DNA of 64,000 nt from Azophilus sp965214305 (GCA_965214305.1 OZ243949.1:992001-1056000); one strand, 5' to 3'; shown: positions 34,682 to 44,452, numbered from the stretch's first letter. Notes: generated from the sequence alone by a model not told the origin. Program-made: numbers and translations.

Positions 34682-35743
34682 ATGGAATTCGGATTATCGG
34701 AAGAACAAAGACTGCTGCAAGACAGCATCAATCAATGTTTGGGCGATCATGCCAACTTGGCTGCCGTGCGCCGCATGGCGGCGGGCGAGACAAGTGACAC
34801 CGCGAGCTGGTCGGCACTCGCGGAACTTGGCACCTCGGCGCTATTGGTACCGGAGCACTGCGGTGGTGTTGGCCTCACCCTGCTTGACGCGGCCATTGTT
34901 GCGGAGTGCCTCGGCTATCACTGCGCCCCCGCGCCCTACCTGGGTTCGGCCGTACTCGGCCCGCTGGCGCTGGCTCGCGCCGGCGGCGAGGAATCCCGCC
35001 TGGCTCGCCTTGCGGGCGGCGCATTGCGTATTGGGGTCGCCCTCGGTGAAGCGGTGGCGGCGCGGGCGGATGCGGGTATCGAGTCGCACCGGGGCCGCTT
35101 AACCGGCAAGGCCTTGTATGCTCTCGATGCGGATGCGGACGAGTTTCTCGTTGCCGATCAACACCATCATCTCTATCTGGCACCGGCTGCAGCCGCCGCA
35201 AAGCGCAGGCTCACCACCATCGATAAAACTCGCCCCACTTGCGAACTCATCTTTACAAACGCACCCGCAACACAGCTCACCGGGAACCCGGAACAGCTCG
35301 CCGAGCTCATTGACGCGGGCCGTGTCATGCTCGCCGCCGACACCCTGGGCGCTGCACAAAATATGCTTGACCAAGCGGTTGCCTACGCCAAGGAACGGCA
35401 CCAGTTCAACCGGCCCATTGGCTCCTTCCAAGCCGTTAAGCACCTGTGTGCGGAAATGGCGGCAGCGCTTGAGCCCTGCCGCGCGATGGTCTGGTACGCG
35501 GCGCACGCACTTGATGCGGTGCCCGAGGAAGCGCGCCTGACCGCCTGCCACGCCAAAGCCCACGTTGCGGAAGTTGGCACCTTTGTCGCCCGAAAAGCCA
35601 CCGAAGTCCACGGCGGCATGGGCTTTACCGATCTGTTGGGGTTGCACTATTGGTTCAAGCGCATCGGCTTCAACCGGCAATTTCTGGGCGCTCCGGAGTT
35701 GGTTCGCGAGCAGGCGGCAAGGGTGCAGAACCTGGTGTGCTGA
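34682..35743 (+). CDS. Acyl-CoA dehydrogenase, pair 1 small subunit
   Basis: 353-residue acyl-CoA dehydrogenase-family protein starting MEFGLSEEQRLLQDSINQC. It has the C-terminal helical signature AYAKERHQFNRPIGSFQAVK and a MGFTDLLGLHYWFKR end. It lacks the Gly-rich SEPGAGSD flavin loop of its partner, as expected for the second subunit of a heteromeric enzyme. It is followed by repeats B/C. Confidence 0.88.
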   Translation: MEFGLSEEQRLLQDSINQCLGDHANLAAVRRMAAGETSDTASWSALAELGTSALLVPEHCGGVGLTLLDAAIVAECLGYHCAPAPYLGSAVLGPLALARAGGEESRLARLAGGALRIGVALGEAVAARADAGIESHRGRLTGKALYALDADADEFLVADQHHHLYLAPAAAAAKRRLTTIDKTRPTCELIFTNAPATQLTGNPEQLAELIDAGRVMLAADTLGAAQNMLDQAVAYAKERHQFNRPIGSFQAVKHLCAEMAAALEPCRAMVWYAAHALDAVPEEARLTACHAKAHVAEVGTFVARKATEVHGGMGFTDLLGLHYWFKRIGFNRQFLGAPELVREQAARVQNLVC

Positions 35744-35745
35744 AC

Positions 35746-35898
35746 CACAAATAAGTGGGTTTTAGGCGCTCGGCAGCGAGTGGGCCTGTGGGGTTTCCCT
35801 TGCCGCGCTGGGCACCGACTTCCTGCTTATGCGAGAGGGCATGAGACGAGCTTAACGGCGCGGCAAGGGAAACCCCACAGGCCCACTCGCTGCCGAGC
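35746..35898. repeat. Composite: family B fragment joined to family C hairpin (copy 2)
   Basis: 35746-35770 (ACAAATAAGTGGGTTTTAGG...) is a piece of family B. 35768-35807 and 35859-35898 are perfect 40-bp inverted arms of family C (arm core GAGTGGGCCTGTGGGGTTTC). The element lies between the acyl-CoA dehydrogenase pair and lon, with a family E arm following at about 35920. The hairpin could also act as a terminator, though no T-run follows. Confidence 0.9.
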
Positions 35899-36022
35899 GG
35901 CGCAGTACCTTGACACCCTCGCGAGGCAAGTTGGTGAGGGATGCGGGCCGGGAACCGCTTGATTTGTACAAACCCGCCCCCACATAGCCGCATAGGCCCT
36001 CCCGCAAGAGCAACCGCCCACC

Positions 36023-38341
36023 ATGGCTGAAACCTATCCCGTGCTGCCGTTGAAGAATACGGTGGTCTATCCTCAAATCGTCATTCCACTGGCAGTGGGG
36101 CGACCCAAGTCCTTGGCCGCGGTCAATGCCGGCATCGAGTCAGGCCGCCGCGTCATCACGGTGGCGCAGAAACGGGCTGGTATTGAAGACCCCGGGCGGG
36201 ACGACCTCTTTGTCATCGGCACCATCGCCACCATCAATCGGGTCGAAAAACGCGACAAGGGCGCGCAAGTGATCGTGCAGGGCATGGAGCGGATCCGCCT
36301 CGGACCCGGCATTGAGGGCCAGCGATACCTGGAGGTCGAGTATGAGCGGCTACCGTCGCTGACCATGGAAAACCTCGGCGAGGATGCGACTCATGTGGAT
36401 GCCCTGCTGCGGGAAAATCTCGAGCTCTCCAAACGCATCGCCAACCTGCACGGCGGTAGCGATGGGGATCAAATCTTTCAACAACTCATCGGTTCCATCA
36501 ACGACCCGATTACCCAGATGTATCGCATAGCCAACCTCGCCAACATCAGGTTGGAGCAGGAGCAGACGGTATTGGAATGCGAATCAACGAAAGCCTTGAT
36601 GGAACAAATTCACGAGATTTTGCGGCACGAGGTGCGGGTCGGTGAACTGCGCCGCCAAATTGCCGAGCAAGCGCGGGACGATATCGACAAACAGCAACGC
36701 GAACATCTGCTGCGCCAGCAGAAGCGGGCCATTGAACAGGCGCTAGGCGACGACGACGAGGACGAGGATGTCGCCGAACTCAGAAAGCAGTTGGAGGAAT
36801 CCGAACTCCCCGAGCACATCCAAACCGAGGTGGACCGCGAACTCAAAAGGCTCGCCCGCATGTCATCGCACGCGGCGGACTACCAGGTAGCACGGGGCTA
36901 TCTCGAGCTCATTGCCGAACTGCCCTGGCATGAAGAAACCGAAGACCAACTCGACCTGGCACATGCGCGCGTCGTGCTCGACGAGGACCACTATGGCCTC
37001 GACGATGTGAAAGAGCGCATCCTCGAATCCTTGGCTGTCATGCAACTCAACCCGGCAGCCAAGGCCCCCGTGATCTGTTTCGTCGGCCCGCCCGGTGTCG
37101 GCAAAACCTCGCTGGGGCAGTCCATCGCCCGTGCCATGGGCCGCAAATTCGAGCGCATGAGCCTTGGCGGCCTGCACGATGAATCCGAATTGCGCGGCCA
37201 CCGCCGCACCTATATCGGCGCCATGCCGGGGCGCATTTTGCAGGGTGTGCGCCGAGCGGGCGTCATCAATCCCATCTTGATGCTCGACGAGATCGACAAA
37301 CTTGGGCGCGATTTCCGGGGCGACCCGGCCGCGGCCCTCATGGAAATCCTGGATCCGGCACAGAACAAGGAGTTCCGGGACAACTATCTGAATCTTCCCT
37401 ACGATCTTTCCAAAGTGCTGTTCATCACCACGGGCAACACCCTTGAGGGCGTTCCCCGGCCGCTGCTCGACCGCATGGAAGTGCTGGAACTTTCCGGCTA
37501 CAGCGACATGGAGAAACAGGCCATCGCCCGGCAATACCTGATTCCACGGCAGCGCTCCGAGACGGGTTTGGCCGAGGAGCATATCGACATCACCGACGCA
37601 ACGCTGCACTACATGATCCGTCGCCACACCCGGGAAGCCGGCGTGCGCGAACTTGAGCGCGTGATTGGCCGGGTGGCGCGCAAGCGGGCAAGGCAGGTGG
37701 TTGAAAAACAGGATCTGACGGCTGTCATCGACGTGGATTCCCTGAGCGAACTGCTCGGCCCGGAGAAATTCAAATCGGATAATGGCCGCAAGCATCTCAC
37801 AGCCGGTGTCGCGGCTGGCTTGGCTTGGACGGAAGCGGGCGGCGATGTGCTCTATGTCGAAGCCACCCTGACCCAAAAAGACGAGAAAGTGACGCTAACC
37901 GGCCATCTCGGCCAAGTCATGCAGGAATCGGCGAAGGCCGCGCGCAGCTACATTTGGTCTATTGCGGATAAAATTGATCTCGACCGGGCCCGTATTGAAG
38001 AATGCGGCGTACACATACATGTGCCCGCCGGCGCCGTGCCCAAGGACGGCCCATCGGCCGGCGTCACCATGGCCACGGCACTGGTGTCCGCCTACAGTGG
38101 CAAACCCGTGCGTGAAGGTTTGGCGATGACCGGCGAACTAACGCTCTCCGGCCTTGTGCTGCCGGTCGGTGGTGTCAAGGAGAAAGTGTTGGCCGCGCAC
38201 CGCGCCGGGCTGCGCAATGTGATCCTGCCCAAAGACAACGAAGCCGACCTGCGCAAGCTGCCGGAGGCTGTGCGGGAGGAATTGAGCATCAGCTTCGTCG
38301 GTGACCTGAGCGAGGTACTGAACGAGGCCATCGGTCTTTAA
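36023..38341 (+). CDS. lon: ATP-dependent protease Lon
   Basis: Cytosolic AAA+ serine protease degrading damaged and regulatory proteins. 772 residues. An N-terminal LON substrate domain starts AETYPVLPLKNTVVYPQIV, a coiled helical region covers about residues 190-290, Walker A GPPGVGKT is near 355, and Walker B is LMLDEIDKLG. The C-terminal protease domain has Ser678 in KDGPSAGVTMA and Lys719 in GGVKEKVLAAHRAG. Standard domain order and length. The 5' flank carries repeats C2 and E. Confidence 0.95.
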   Translation: MAETYPVLPLKNTVVYPQIVIPLAVGRPKSLAAVNAGIESGRRVITVAQKRAGIEDPGRDDLFVIGTIATINRVEKRDKGAQVIVQGMERIRLGPGIEGQRYLEVEYERLPSLTMENLGEDATHVDALLRENLELSKRIANLHGGSDGDQIFQQLIGSINDPITQMYRIANLANIRLEQEQTVLECESTKALMEQIHEILRHEVRVGELRRQIAEQARDDIDKQQREHLLRQQKRAIEQALGDDDEDEDVAELRKQLEESELPEHIQTEVDRELKRLARMSSHAADYQVARGYLELIAELPWHEETEDQLDLAHARVVLDEDHYGLDDVKERILESLAVMQLNPAAKAPVICFVGPPGVGKTSLGQSIARAMGRKFERMSLGGLHDESELRGHRRTYIGAMPGRILQGVRRAGVINPILMLDEIDKLGRDFRGDPAAALMEILDPAQNKEFRDNYLNLPYDLSKVLFITTGNTLEGVPRPLLDRMEVLELSGYSDMEKQAIARQYLIPRQRSETGLAEEHIDITDATLHYMIRRHTREAGVRELERVIGRVARKRARQVVEKQDLTAVIDVDSLSELLGPEKFKSDNGRKHLTAGVAAGLAWTEAGGDVLYVEATLTQKDEKVTLTGHLGQVMQESAKAARSYIWSIADKIDLDRARIEECGVHIHVPAGAVPKDGPSAGVTMATALVSAYSGKPVREGLAMTGELTLSGLVLPVGGVKEKVLAAHRAGLRNVILPKDNEADLRKLPEAVREELSISFVGDLSEVLNEAIGL

Positions 38342-38552
38342 GCAGGCAAATTGATACATAGCCACTACGAGAGGTGGTGGCTCAGTTTCAATTTCCATCG
38401 TCGCAGAACCCGCGCCCGCATTGGGCGGCGATAATGAGGATTTTCCAAATTGAGCCACTGCCAAACGAGAACGGCATTTGGTGCGAATGGTGGCTTATGC
38501 CATACTCCGCCGCCTGCCAATGCTTAACCAACTCAAACCGGGGGAACAGATA

Positions 38553-38849
38553 ATGAGTGCAGACGGTACTTGGAACACCACCCTGAACACGCCCATGGGT
38601 GCCCAAACGGGCAAACTGGATTTGCAAACCGACGGCAATACGCTAACCGGCACACTCAGTGGTGCCCAGGGCACGCTGGAACTGAAAGAAGGCAACGTGG
38701 ACGGCAATAACCTGTCTTGGAAATGTGATATCACAACGCCCATGGCCATGACGCTGGAGTTCACCGCAACAATTGACGGCGACAGCATCAGCGGCAACGT
38801 CAAACTCGGTGCTTTCGGCAACGCGCCCTTAAGCGGTACCCGCGCCTGA
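38553..38849 (+). CDS. Small conserved-looking protein of unknown function
   Basis: 98 residues from the ATG at 38553, preceded by GGGGGAACAG. The sequence is soluble, beta-rich and internally repetitive in style: GTWNTTLNTPMGAQTGKLDL, GNTLTGTLSGAQGTLELKEG, ATIDGDSISGNVKLGAFGNA. It resembles small unnamed proteins seen next to acyl-CoA metabolism genes, but I cannot assign a function. There is no signal peptide and there are no membrane helices. A longer frame to 38478 is possible. Confidence 0.7.
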   Translation: MSADGTWNTTLNTPMGAQTGKLDLQTDGNTLTGTLSGAQGTLELKEGNVDGNNLSWKCDITTPMAMTLEFTATIDGDSISGNVKLGAFGNAPLSGTRA

Positions 38850-38883
38850 TTCGACGGGGGGCCTTGGTGAATAGGCGGGCGGG

Positions 38884-40356
38884 TTAAAGCCGGTAATCGA
38901 GCGGCGGTGCCCGGTCGCCAAGTAATGGGGAATACTCGAAATCCGCGCCGCGGCGTTTCTCCAACTCTACCCAGGCGCGTTCGATCAATGCCGGGTCCGA
39001 GAATAGATCGGTCGCCGTGAGGGCCAACACCTTGGCTGCGAGCAACATGCCCTTGTGGCCGATGCTCATCCCGCCCGCCGCCACCGCCTGCCAACTGTGG
39101 GCAGCCGTGCCGGGAACCCAAGTGGCCGTAACCAAGCCCGCCGTCGGCACCTTCCAACTCAGATCCCCGACATCCGTGGAACCCATTCGCTGGCGGTAGA
39201 AGTAGGGTTGAATCCGCGTTTGGGAGCCGAGTTCCAGCGGCGGGTTTGCCAAGGTTTCATACAGCGTTTCGGCAAACTGGCGCTCGGCGGGGCTGTATTC
39301 ATAGCCGCCGAGATTGCGGAGATTGACATCCATTTGCCTGGCCAGAACCTTGTTGGGCAGCAAGGGATAGTTGCCGTGCATGACCTCGAATGCCATGCGC
39401 GTGCCCGTGCCCAAGGCAGCGGCTTCGGCGGCATGCACCACCCGTTGAAAGAGCTGCTCGACGATTTGTGGATCCGGATTGCGCACATAGTAATACACCT
39501 CGGCAAATTCGGGCACGATGTTGGGCGCATCACCACCGTCGGTTATGACGTAGTGAATACGCGAGTCGGGGGGAATATGCTCCCGCATCAGATTGACCAT
39601 GAAGTTCATCGCCTCCACGCCGTCGAGCGCGGAACGCCCCCGGTCGGGTGCCGATGCGGCGTGGGCGGCAATGCCGTGGAAGCGGAAGCGGCCCGATTTG
39701 TTGGCGTTGCTGCTTGAGGGCGAGGCGTCGTTACGGTCGCCGGGATGCCAATGCAATACCACATCCACATCGTCGAACAGACCGGCCCGAGTCATATAAA
39801 CCTTGCCGGATCCGCCTTCCTCCGCGGGGGTGCCGTAAAGGCGAACCGTTCCCTCTACAGCCGCTGTTTGCAACCATTCAGCAACGCTGGCCGCGGCCAG
39901 CACCGAGGCCGCGCCGAACAGATGATGGCCGCAGGCATGGCCCGGTGCATCCGCCACCCGCGGTTGTCGGTGCGGCACGGCCGCCTGGGAAAGACCCGGC
40001 AGAGCGTCAAATTCCGCCAGTATGCCGATTACCGGCTTGCCCGAACCCCGGCTCGCCACAAAAGCCGTGGGTATTTCCGCAACCGCCGCATCAATTTGGA
40101 AGCCGCGACCCGCAAGGAACTGTTGCAGGCGCGCACTGCTCTTCTCCTCAAGGTAGCCCAGTTCCGCGAAACCCCAGATGTCATCGGCAATGGCGATGGC
40201 GGCATCACTCCCCTCATGCACATGGCGAAGCACCGTCTCATCCGCCGCCGCCGCGCCCGCAATCAGCAACAACAAGTTAGCGAGATACGCGAGACGGCCC
40301 CGCCATGATCTGATGGAGCCCTCAGCCGGGGTGCGCGAGGGGTTTACCCCTCGCAT
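38884..40356 (-). CDS. M20-family amidohydrolase (AbgB-like), exported
   Basis: Metal-dependent amidohydrolase. A hydrophobic signal (LANLLLLIAGAAAADET) is followed by VLRHVHEGSDAAIAIADDIW, GILAEFDALPGLSQ, APGHACGHHLFGAASVLAA (metal Asp/His/Cys region), GTPAEEGGSGKVYM and WVPGTAAHSWQAVAAGGMS. These match aminobenzoyl-glutamate utilisation protein B and relatives. The start is uncertain: the frame is open through the 45-bp tandem repeat array to 40728. I take the ATG at 40356, which lies in the first repeat unit and gives MRGVNPSRTPAEGSIRS before the signal. The original start may have been replaced by the repeats. Confidence 0.8.
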   Translation of the reverse strand: MRGVNPSRTPAEGSIRSWRGRLAYLANLLLLIAGAAAADETVLRHVHEGSDAAIAIADDIWGFAELGYLEEKSSARLQQFLAGRGFQIDAAVAEIPTAFVASRGSGKPVIGILAEFDALPGLSQAAVPHRQPRVADAPGHACGHHLFGAASVLAAASVAEWLQTAAVEGTVRLYGTPAEEGGSGKVYMTRAGLFDDVDVVLHWHPGDRNDASPSSSNANKSGRFRFHGIAAHAASAPDRGRSALDGVEAMNFMVNLMREHIPPDSRIHYVITDGGDAPNIVPEFAEVYYYVRNPDPQIVEQLFQRVVHAAEAAALGTGTRMAFEVMHGNYPLLPNKVLARQMDVNLRNLGGYEYSPAERQFAETLYETLANPPLELGSQTRIQPYFYRQRMGSTDVGDLSWKVPTAGLVTATWVPGTAAHSWQAVAAGGMSIGHKGMLLAAKVLALTATDLFSDPALIERAWVELEKRRGADFEYSPLLGDRAPPLDYRL

Positions 40357-40580
40357 GAAAATAAATTCAGCCGGGGTGCGCGAGGGGTTTACCCCTCGCA
40401 TGAAAATAAATTCAGCCGGGCTGCGCGAGGGGTTTACCCCTCGCATGAAAATAAGCTCAGCCGGGGTGCGCGAGGGGTTTACCCCTCGCATGAAAATAAG
40501 CTCAGCCGGGGTGCGCGAGGGGCTTGGCCTCCACATGAAAACAAACTCAGCCGGGCTGCGCGGGCGGATACCCCTCGCTG
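40321..40580. repeat. 45-bp tandem repeat array (family G), five full units and a partial sixth
   Basis: Units start at 40321, 40366, 40411, 40456 and 40501, with a degenerate sixth at 40546. Each holds CAGCCGGGGTGCGCGAGGGG and a small palindrome CGAGGGGTTTACCCCTCG. As 45 is a multiple of three, both strands stay open; the minus strand reads RTPAEFIFMRGVNPS per unit. Single related copies lie near 19599 (inside thiO) and 52808. Confidence 0.95.
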
Positions 40581-40651
40581 GCAAAGCTGGCAAAAGAGTG
40601 GGTGAGCTATGCGGGTTCATGCCGTTCGTCAAAGAGATATCCCCGGTTTCC

Positions 40652-42049
40652 TCAAATAGACGCCAACTGTGCCGCCGCCCCGGCTTCCCGAAGCTCCCGA
40701 CGCTTGAGCCGCTCAACAAGGGCCGCATGGCGAACGCGCGTCAACGGGTAGTTCCAAACCAAGACGGTGGCCAACAGGAAAAACAACCCGGGCAGCAGCG
40801 CATACTCGATGCGCAACGTCAGAAATCCAATGGCCGTGGTCGTCGCTCCCGTGGCATCAAAACCCGCGAAATCCAACAATTGCAGCGCTAAAAAAGAACC
40901 CGCCGCTATGCCGATCTTATCCACCGCGGCATGGAAGGCAAAGAACAATCCAGCGCGCTGCTGACGATGCATTGCCCGGTCCACGTCTACCACATCGGCA
41001 ATCATGGACAGCGGCAGATAAGCAAAGGCGCCAAAACTCAGACCCTTGACCACGAATAGCACCAGAAACAGCGAGAAATCGTCCGGCCCCAAACCAACCG
41101 TTGCCAGCGATGTGATACCGCCATTGAACATGGCGAAGGCGAGCGCCCGGTGTTTGCCGTAGCGCTTGGCCAGCCACTGCCACAACGGAATGGCGATGAC
41201 GCCGAAAATGAAGTAGGCCGTATAGGCAAGGCCGATGCGATCACCCGCATTCAACACTTCCTGGATAAAGAAATAGGCCACCGCATGACGTGAGGCCTCG
41301 CCAACCACCACGGCGAGGCCGACATAGACGATACGGCGAAAAGGCCCAACCTTGAGCAGGCTGAATACGCTTCCCAACAGCCCGGGCTGTACGCTGGGAA
41401 CCCGCACTTGCCGCGATTCCGGCACCATCAGCACAAGCAAGACAATGCCGGCGGGCAGCAACACCAAAACAATGGTGCCAAGCGTATCGAGGACATCGCC
41501 GGGCGATGTCTTGCCAAACATCTGTTGGCTAATCCAAACGACCGCGGAGGCACCAATCAGGCCGGTGATGGTGAATATCTGGCGAACGCTCATGATCCTT
41601 GAACGTTGCAGGTAATCCTGGCTCAGTTCCGCTCCCCAGGCACCGTAAGGTAGGGATATGACCGTCCAGCCGAAGTACATCACCAGGTTCCAAGCAAGCA
41701 TGTACCAGATACCCACCGTGGGCTCCGGGAAGAACAGCTTCCAAACCCCCAGCATGGTGATGGGCAAGCCCAAGATAACGAACGGTCGCCGGCGACCGAA
41801 ACGGCCCGGCATCCGGTCGCTGAGCCAACCCACCAAGGGGTCCGTTACAAAGTCGAAAATGCGGCTAACCAGCAAGACGGTGCTGATGGATGCCAGCGCC
41901 AACCCCAATTGCGAAGCGTAGTAGGGATGCACAAACAGACCCAGTGGATAGCCGAGAAAGGCCAGCGGAAAGGCCAGATTGCCGTAGCCCAGCAATACCA
42001 AGTAGCGCAGGCCGGGGGATTGCGAAACGTTTCCGGGGTCACTTTTCAT
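40652..42049 (-). CDS. GPH-family (MelB-like) transporter, second copy in window
   Basis: About 465 residues and 12 hydrophobic helices. GPH signature FDFVTDPLVGWLSDRMPGRF after helix 2, FGRRRPFVILGLP, and SMIADVVDVDRAMHRQQRAG in the second half. ATG 42049 (MKSDPGNVSQSPGLRYLV) is used; a TTG at 42091 overlapping the stop of the upstream dehydrogenase gene (TTGA) would add 14 residues and suggests coupling. Being in the acyl-CoA dehydrogenase operon, it may import the compound that is degraded. Confidence 0.85.
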   Translation of the reverse strand: MKSDPGNVSQSPGLRYLVLLGYGNLAFPLAFLGYPLGLFVHPYYASQLGLALASISTVLLVSRIFDFVTDPLVGWLSDRMPGRFGRRRPFVILGLPITMLGVWKLFFPEPTVGIWYMLAWNLVMYFGWTVISLPYGAWGAELSQDYLQRSRIMSVRQIFTITGLIGASAVVWISQQMFGKTSPGDVLDTLGTIVLVLLPAGIVLLVLMVPESRQVRVPSVQPGLLGSVFSLLKVGPFRRIVYVGLAVVVGEASRHAVAYFFIQEVLNAGDRIGLAYTAYFIFGVIAIPLWQWLAKRYGKHRALAFAMFNGGITSLATVGLGPDDFSLFLVLFVVKGLSFGAFAYLPLSMIADVVDVDRAMHRQQRAGLFFAFHAAVDKIGIAAGSFLALQLLDFAGFDATGATTTAIGFLTLRIEYALLPGLFFLLATVLVWNYPLTRVRHAALVERLKRRELREAGAAAQLASI

Positions 42050-42087
42050 GACGGCAAGCCTGCAACCTGATCGCAAGCGATCGGCAC

Positions 42088-43350
42088 TCAAACGGCGTTG
42101 CGCGGAATGTCACGAAACGGTCCCTTGTCAAAACGCGGTTCCTTGGGTAGACCCAGCACCCGCTCGGCAATGATGTTCTTCTGAATTTCGTCGGTGCCGC
42201 CCGCAATGGAGATGGCCGGCACCGACACGAGGATCTCGGCCACAATGCCGTCCAGTTCGGAATCCGGGCCGCTCAGCATGGCATCCGCGCCGGAAATCAG
42301 CGTATGCACATGCGCAGCCTGACGGGCAATCACGCTCGCCGCCAGTTTGCCGATGGAACCTTCCGGGCTAACGCGCCCCTCGCCCAAGCGACGTTTTTCC
42401 GCCGCGCCCGCCGCGGCCAGGTCGGCGGACTTTTGTATGGCAATCAACTTGGCCAATTCCTGACGCACCTGGGGGTCGGCCAGGGCACCCCGCCGCAAGG
42501 CGCGAGGCAATGCCAAATCCACCCGCCCCGCTCGCTGCGGGTACCATTTGTAGGGTTCCAGGGTCTCGGCCAGTTCGGCGCGATACTCCTCGTAAATGCG
42601 GCCCCGCAAATCCTGGGGTACAGCACCGCTCCGGTCACGGCCAAAACCCTGGCGTTCCCGCGACAATGTGGTGCCGGCAATGGCCCAGCCTTCGCCCTCG
42701 GCGCCAAGCAAATCTTCGAGCTGTACTTCCGCGTCTGTGAGAAACACCTCGTTGAAAGAGGCGTGGCCGTTCATCTGTTTGAGTGGCCGCACTTCAATAC
42801 CGGGTTGACGCATGTTGATCAGGAAATAGCTTAGGCCCTGGTGTTTGGGCAAATCCCAGTCGGTACGGGCGACCAACAAGCCGTAGTCCGCGTGGTGTGC
42901 ACTGGTATTCCAAACCTTTTGACCGTTGACCACCCAACGCCCCCCAACGCGCTCGGCCCTGGTCGTTAACCCCGCCAGATCCGAGCCGCTGCCCGGCTCG
43001 CTGAAAAGCTGGCACCAACTGTGCTCGTGGGTGAGTATGGGGCCCAGGTATTTCTTTTTTTGGGCGTCGTTGCCGTGCGCCAAGATGACATGAGCGGCAA
43101 GCCCGCCGGGACCCACCTCGGCGGTACCCACCACACCGCGCTCGACAAAAACTTCGACGACGGCGGCCACCTCGGCGGGCGAGTAACTCCGTCCGAAATA
43201 CTCCTTGGGCCAAGCCGGCGCGGCCCAACGGCCCGCCACCAGGATTTCCCGCCAGGCGCGCAAAGAGCGATGCGGATCCCAGTGCTCATCCAACCAAGCG
43301 CCAACCTCGGATTTGATCGCCGCCAGGGTCCGTTGAGCGTCGTCACTCAT
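42088..43350 (-). CDS. Acyl-CoA dehydrogenase, pair 2 large subunit
   Basis: 420 residues from the ATG at 43350 (MSDDAQRTLAAIKSEVGAWL). FAD-loop CQLFSEPGSGSDLAGL, WVVNGQKVWNTSAHHADYGL, and the C-terminal AGGTDEIQKNIIAERVLGLP are standard. The start overlaps the end of the second subunit by eight bases and the stop touches the transporter start, so the genes form one operon with the enoyl-CoA hydratase upstream. Same heteromeric design as pair 1. Confidence 0.92.
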   Translation of the reverse strand: MSDDAQRTLAAIKSEVGAWLDEHWDPHRSLRAWREILVAGRWAAPAWPKEYFGRSYSPAEVAAVVEVFVERGVVGTAEVGPGGLAAHVILAHGNDAQKKKYLGPILTHEHSWCQLFSEPGSGSDLAGLTTRAERVGGRWVVNGQKVWNTSAHHADYGLLVARTDWDLPKHQGLSYFLINMRQPGIEVRPLKQMNGHASFNEVFLTDAEVQLEDLLGAEGEGWAIAGTTLSRERQGFGRDRSGAVPQDLRGRIYEEYRAELAETLEPYKWYPQRAGRVDLALPRALRRGALADPQVRQELAKLIAIQKSADLAAAGAAEKRRLGEGRVSPEGSIGKLAASVIARQAAHVHTLISGADAMLSGPDSELDGIVAEILVSVPAISIAGGTDEIQKNIIAERVLGLPKEPRFDKGPFRDIPRNAV

Positions 43351-44452
43351 TGAACAGCTCCTGTACCGCTTCCATCTTGCGCACCATCGCCTCACGATGC
43401 CAGCCTGGTGTACCGAGAAACACCTCGGAGCTTTTCGCCCGCTTATACCAAAGATGGGCATCCTCTTCCCAGGTAAAGCCGATGCCGCCGCGCAACTGTA
43501 TCGCCTGTTTGGCGATGGCCATATAGGCATCGCCCGCCAGTGCCTTAGCCATATTGGGCGCGTAGTCCTCACCTTCGCCATCGGCAAGGCGGCGCGCCGC
43601 CGCGTAAACGGCCGCACGGGCCAGTTCCAGTTCGAGCAACAAATCCGCGCACCGATGTTTGAGCGCCTGAAACGAGCCGATGGCCCGGCCAAACTGCACG
43701 CGCATCTTCATGTATTCGATGGTGGATTCGAACAGCGCCTCCGCACCGCCCAACATTTCATGGGCCAAGGCCGTACAGAGCCAGTCCCATAATGCCGCCA
43801 TATCGGCGGGGCCCTCGCCAAGGCGCTGGCCAGCAACAGAGCGCAACGCGACCCGGGCAAGCTTGCGGGTTGGGTCCAGGCATTCCAGCGGCGACACGCT
43901 CACACCCTTGGCGGGCGTTTCCACCGCAAACAGTGCAACGCCGTCATCCACACCGGCGGCAACCAAAAACAAATTGGCGATGTGCGCATCGACTACGGCT
44001 GGCGCCAAGCCCTCAAGCCAGCCATTGCTGGCGGTTATACGATGCCCCACCCGATCCGGGGCGTTCAGATCGTCAAGTACCAGGGTGGCAATCAGCGAAC
44101 CGTTGGCGATGCCGGGAAGCCACCGCTGTTTCTGCGCTTCGCTACCCGCCTGTAGTAGGGCATAGCCGGCCATTACCGATGAAGCGAAAAAGGGCCCGCA
44201 ATACAAACGGCGCCCCATCTGCTGGGCGATGATGCCGAGTTCAACAGGGCCAAAACCAAAGCCGCCATAGGCCTCGGGCAGGTGGGTGCCCAGCAAACCG
44301 ACCTCCCCGCCAAGCTGCCGCCAAACAGCGGGGTCGTAGCCCGCCGCCGAGCCCATGAGGGCGCGCACCGCCGTGGTGGGCGATTTGTCCGCCAAAAAAC
44401 GCGCCACCACCTCGCGGAACTGTTCCTGATCTTCAGTGAATCCCACCGGCAT
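43343..44452 (-). CDS. Acyl-CoA dehydrogenase, pair 2 small subunit
   Basis: 369 residues starting MPVGFTEDQEQFREVVARF. The C-terminal catalytic-domain signatures YMKMRVQFGRAIGSFQALK and RGGIGFTWEEDAHLWYKRAK are present. The flavin-loop motif of the large subunit is absent. It overlaps pair 2's large subunit and lies 24 bases downstream of the enoyl-CoA hydratase gene. Confidence 0.9.
   Translation of the reverse strand: MPVGFTEDQEQFREVVARFLADKSPTTAVRALMGSAAGYDPAVWRQLGGEVGLLGTHLPEAYGGFGFGPVELGIIAQQMGRRLYCGPFFASSVMAGYALLQAGSEAQKQRWLPGIANGSLIATLVLDDLNAPDRVGHRITASNGWLEGLAPAVVDAHIANLFLVAAGVDDGVALFAVETPAKGVSVSPLECLDPTRKLARVALRSVAGQRLGEGPADMAALWDWLCTALAHEMLGGAEALFESTIEYMKMRVQFGRAIGSFQALKHRCADLLLELELARAAVYAAARRLADGEGEDYAPNMAKALAGDAYMAIAKQAIQLRGGIGFTWEEDAHLWYKRAKSSEVFLGTPGWHREAMVRKMEAVQELFNE

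Noticed and set aside
40321..40580. Possible CRISPR array
   Set aside because: Units are contiguous 45-bp tandem repeats without distinct spacers, and no cas genes are near.
40178..40891. Plus-strand frame with 15-residue repeats (AGVREGFTPRMKINS)
   Set aside because: Open only because the 45-bp tandem repeat keeps all strands in frame; it runs through the antisense of two clear genes.
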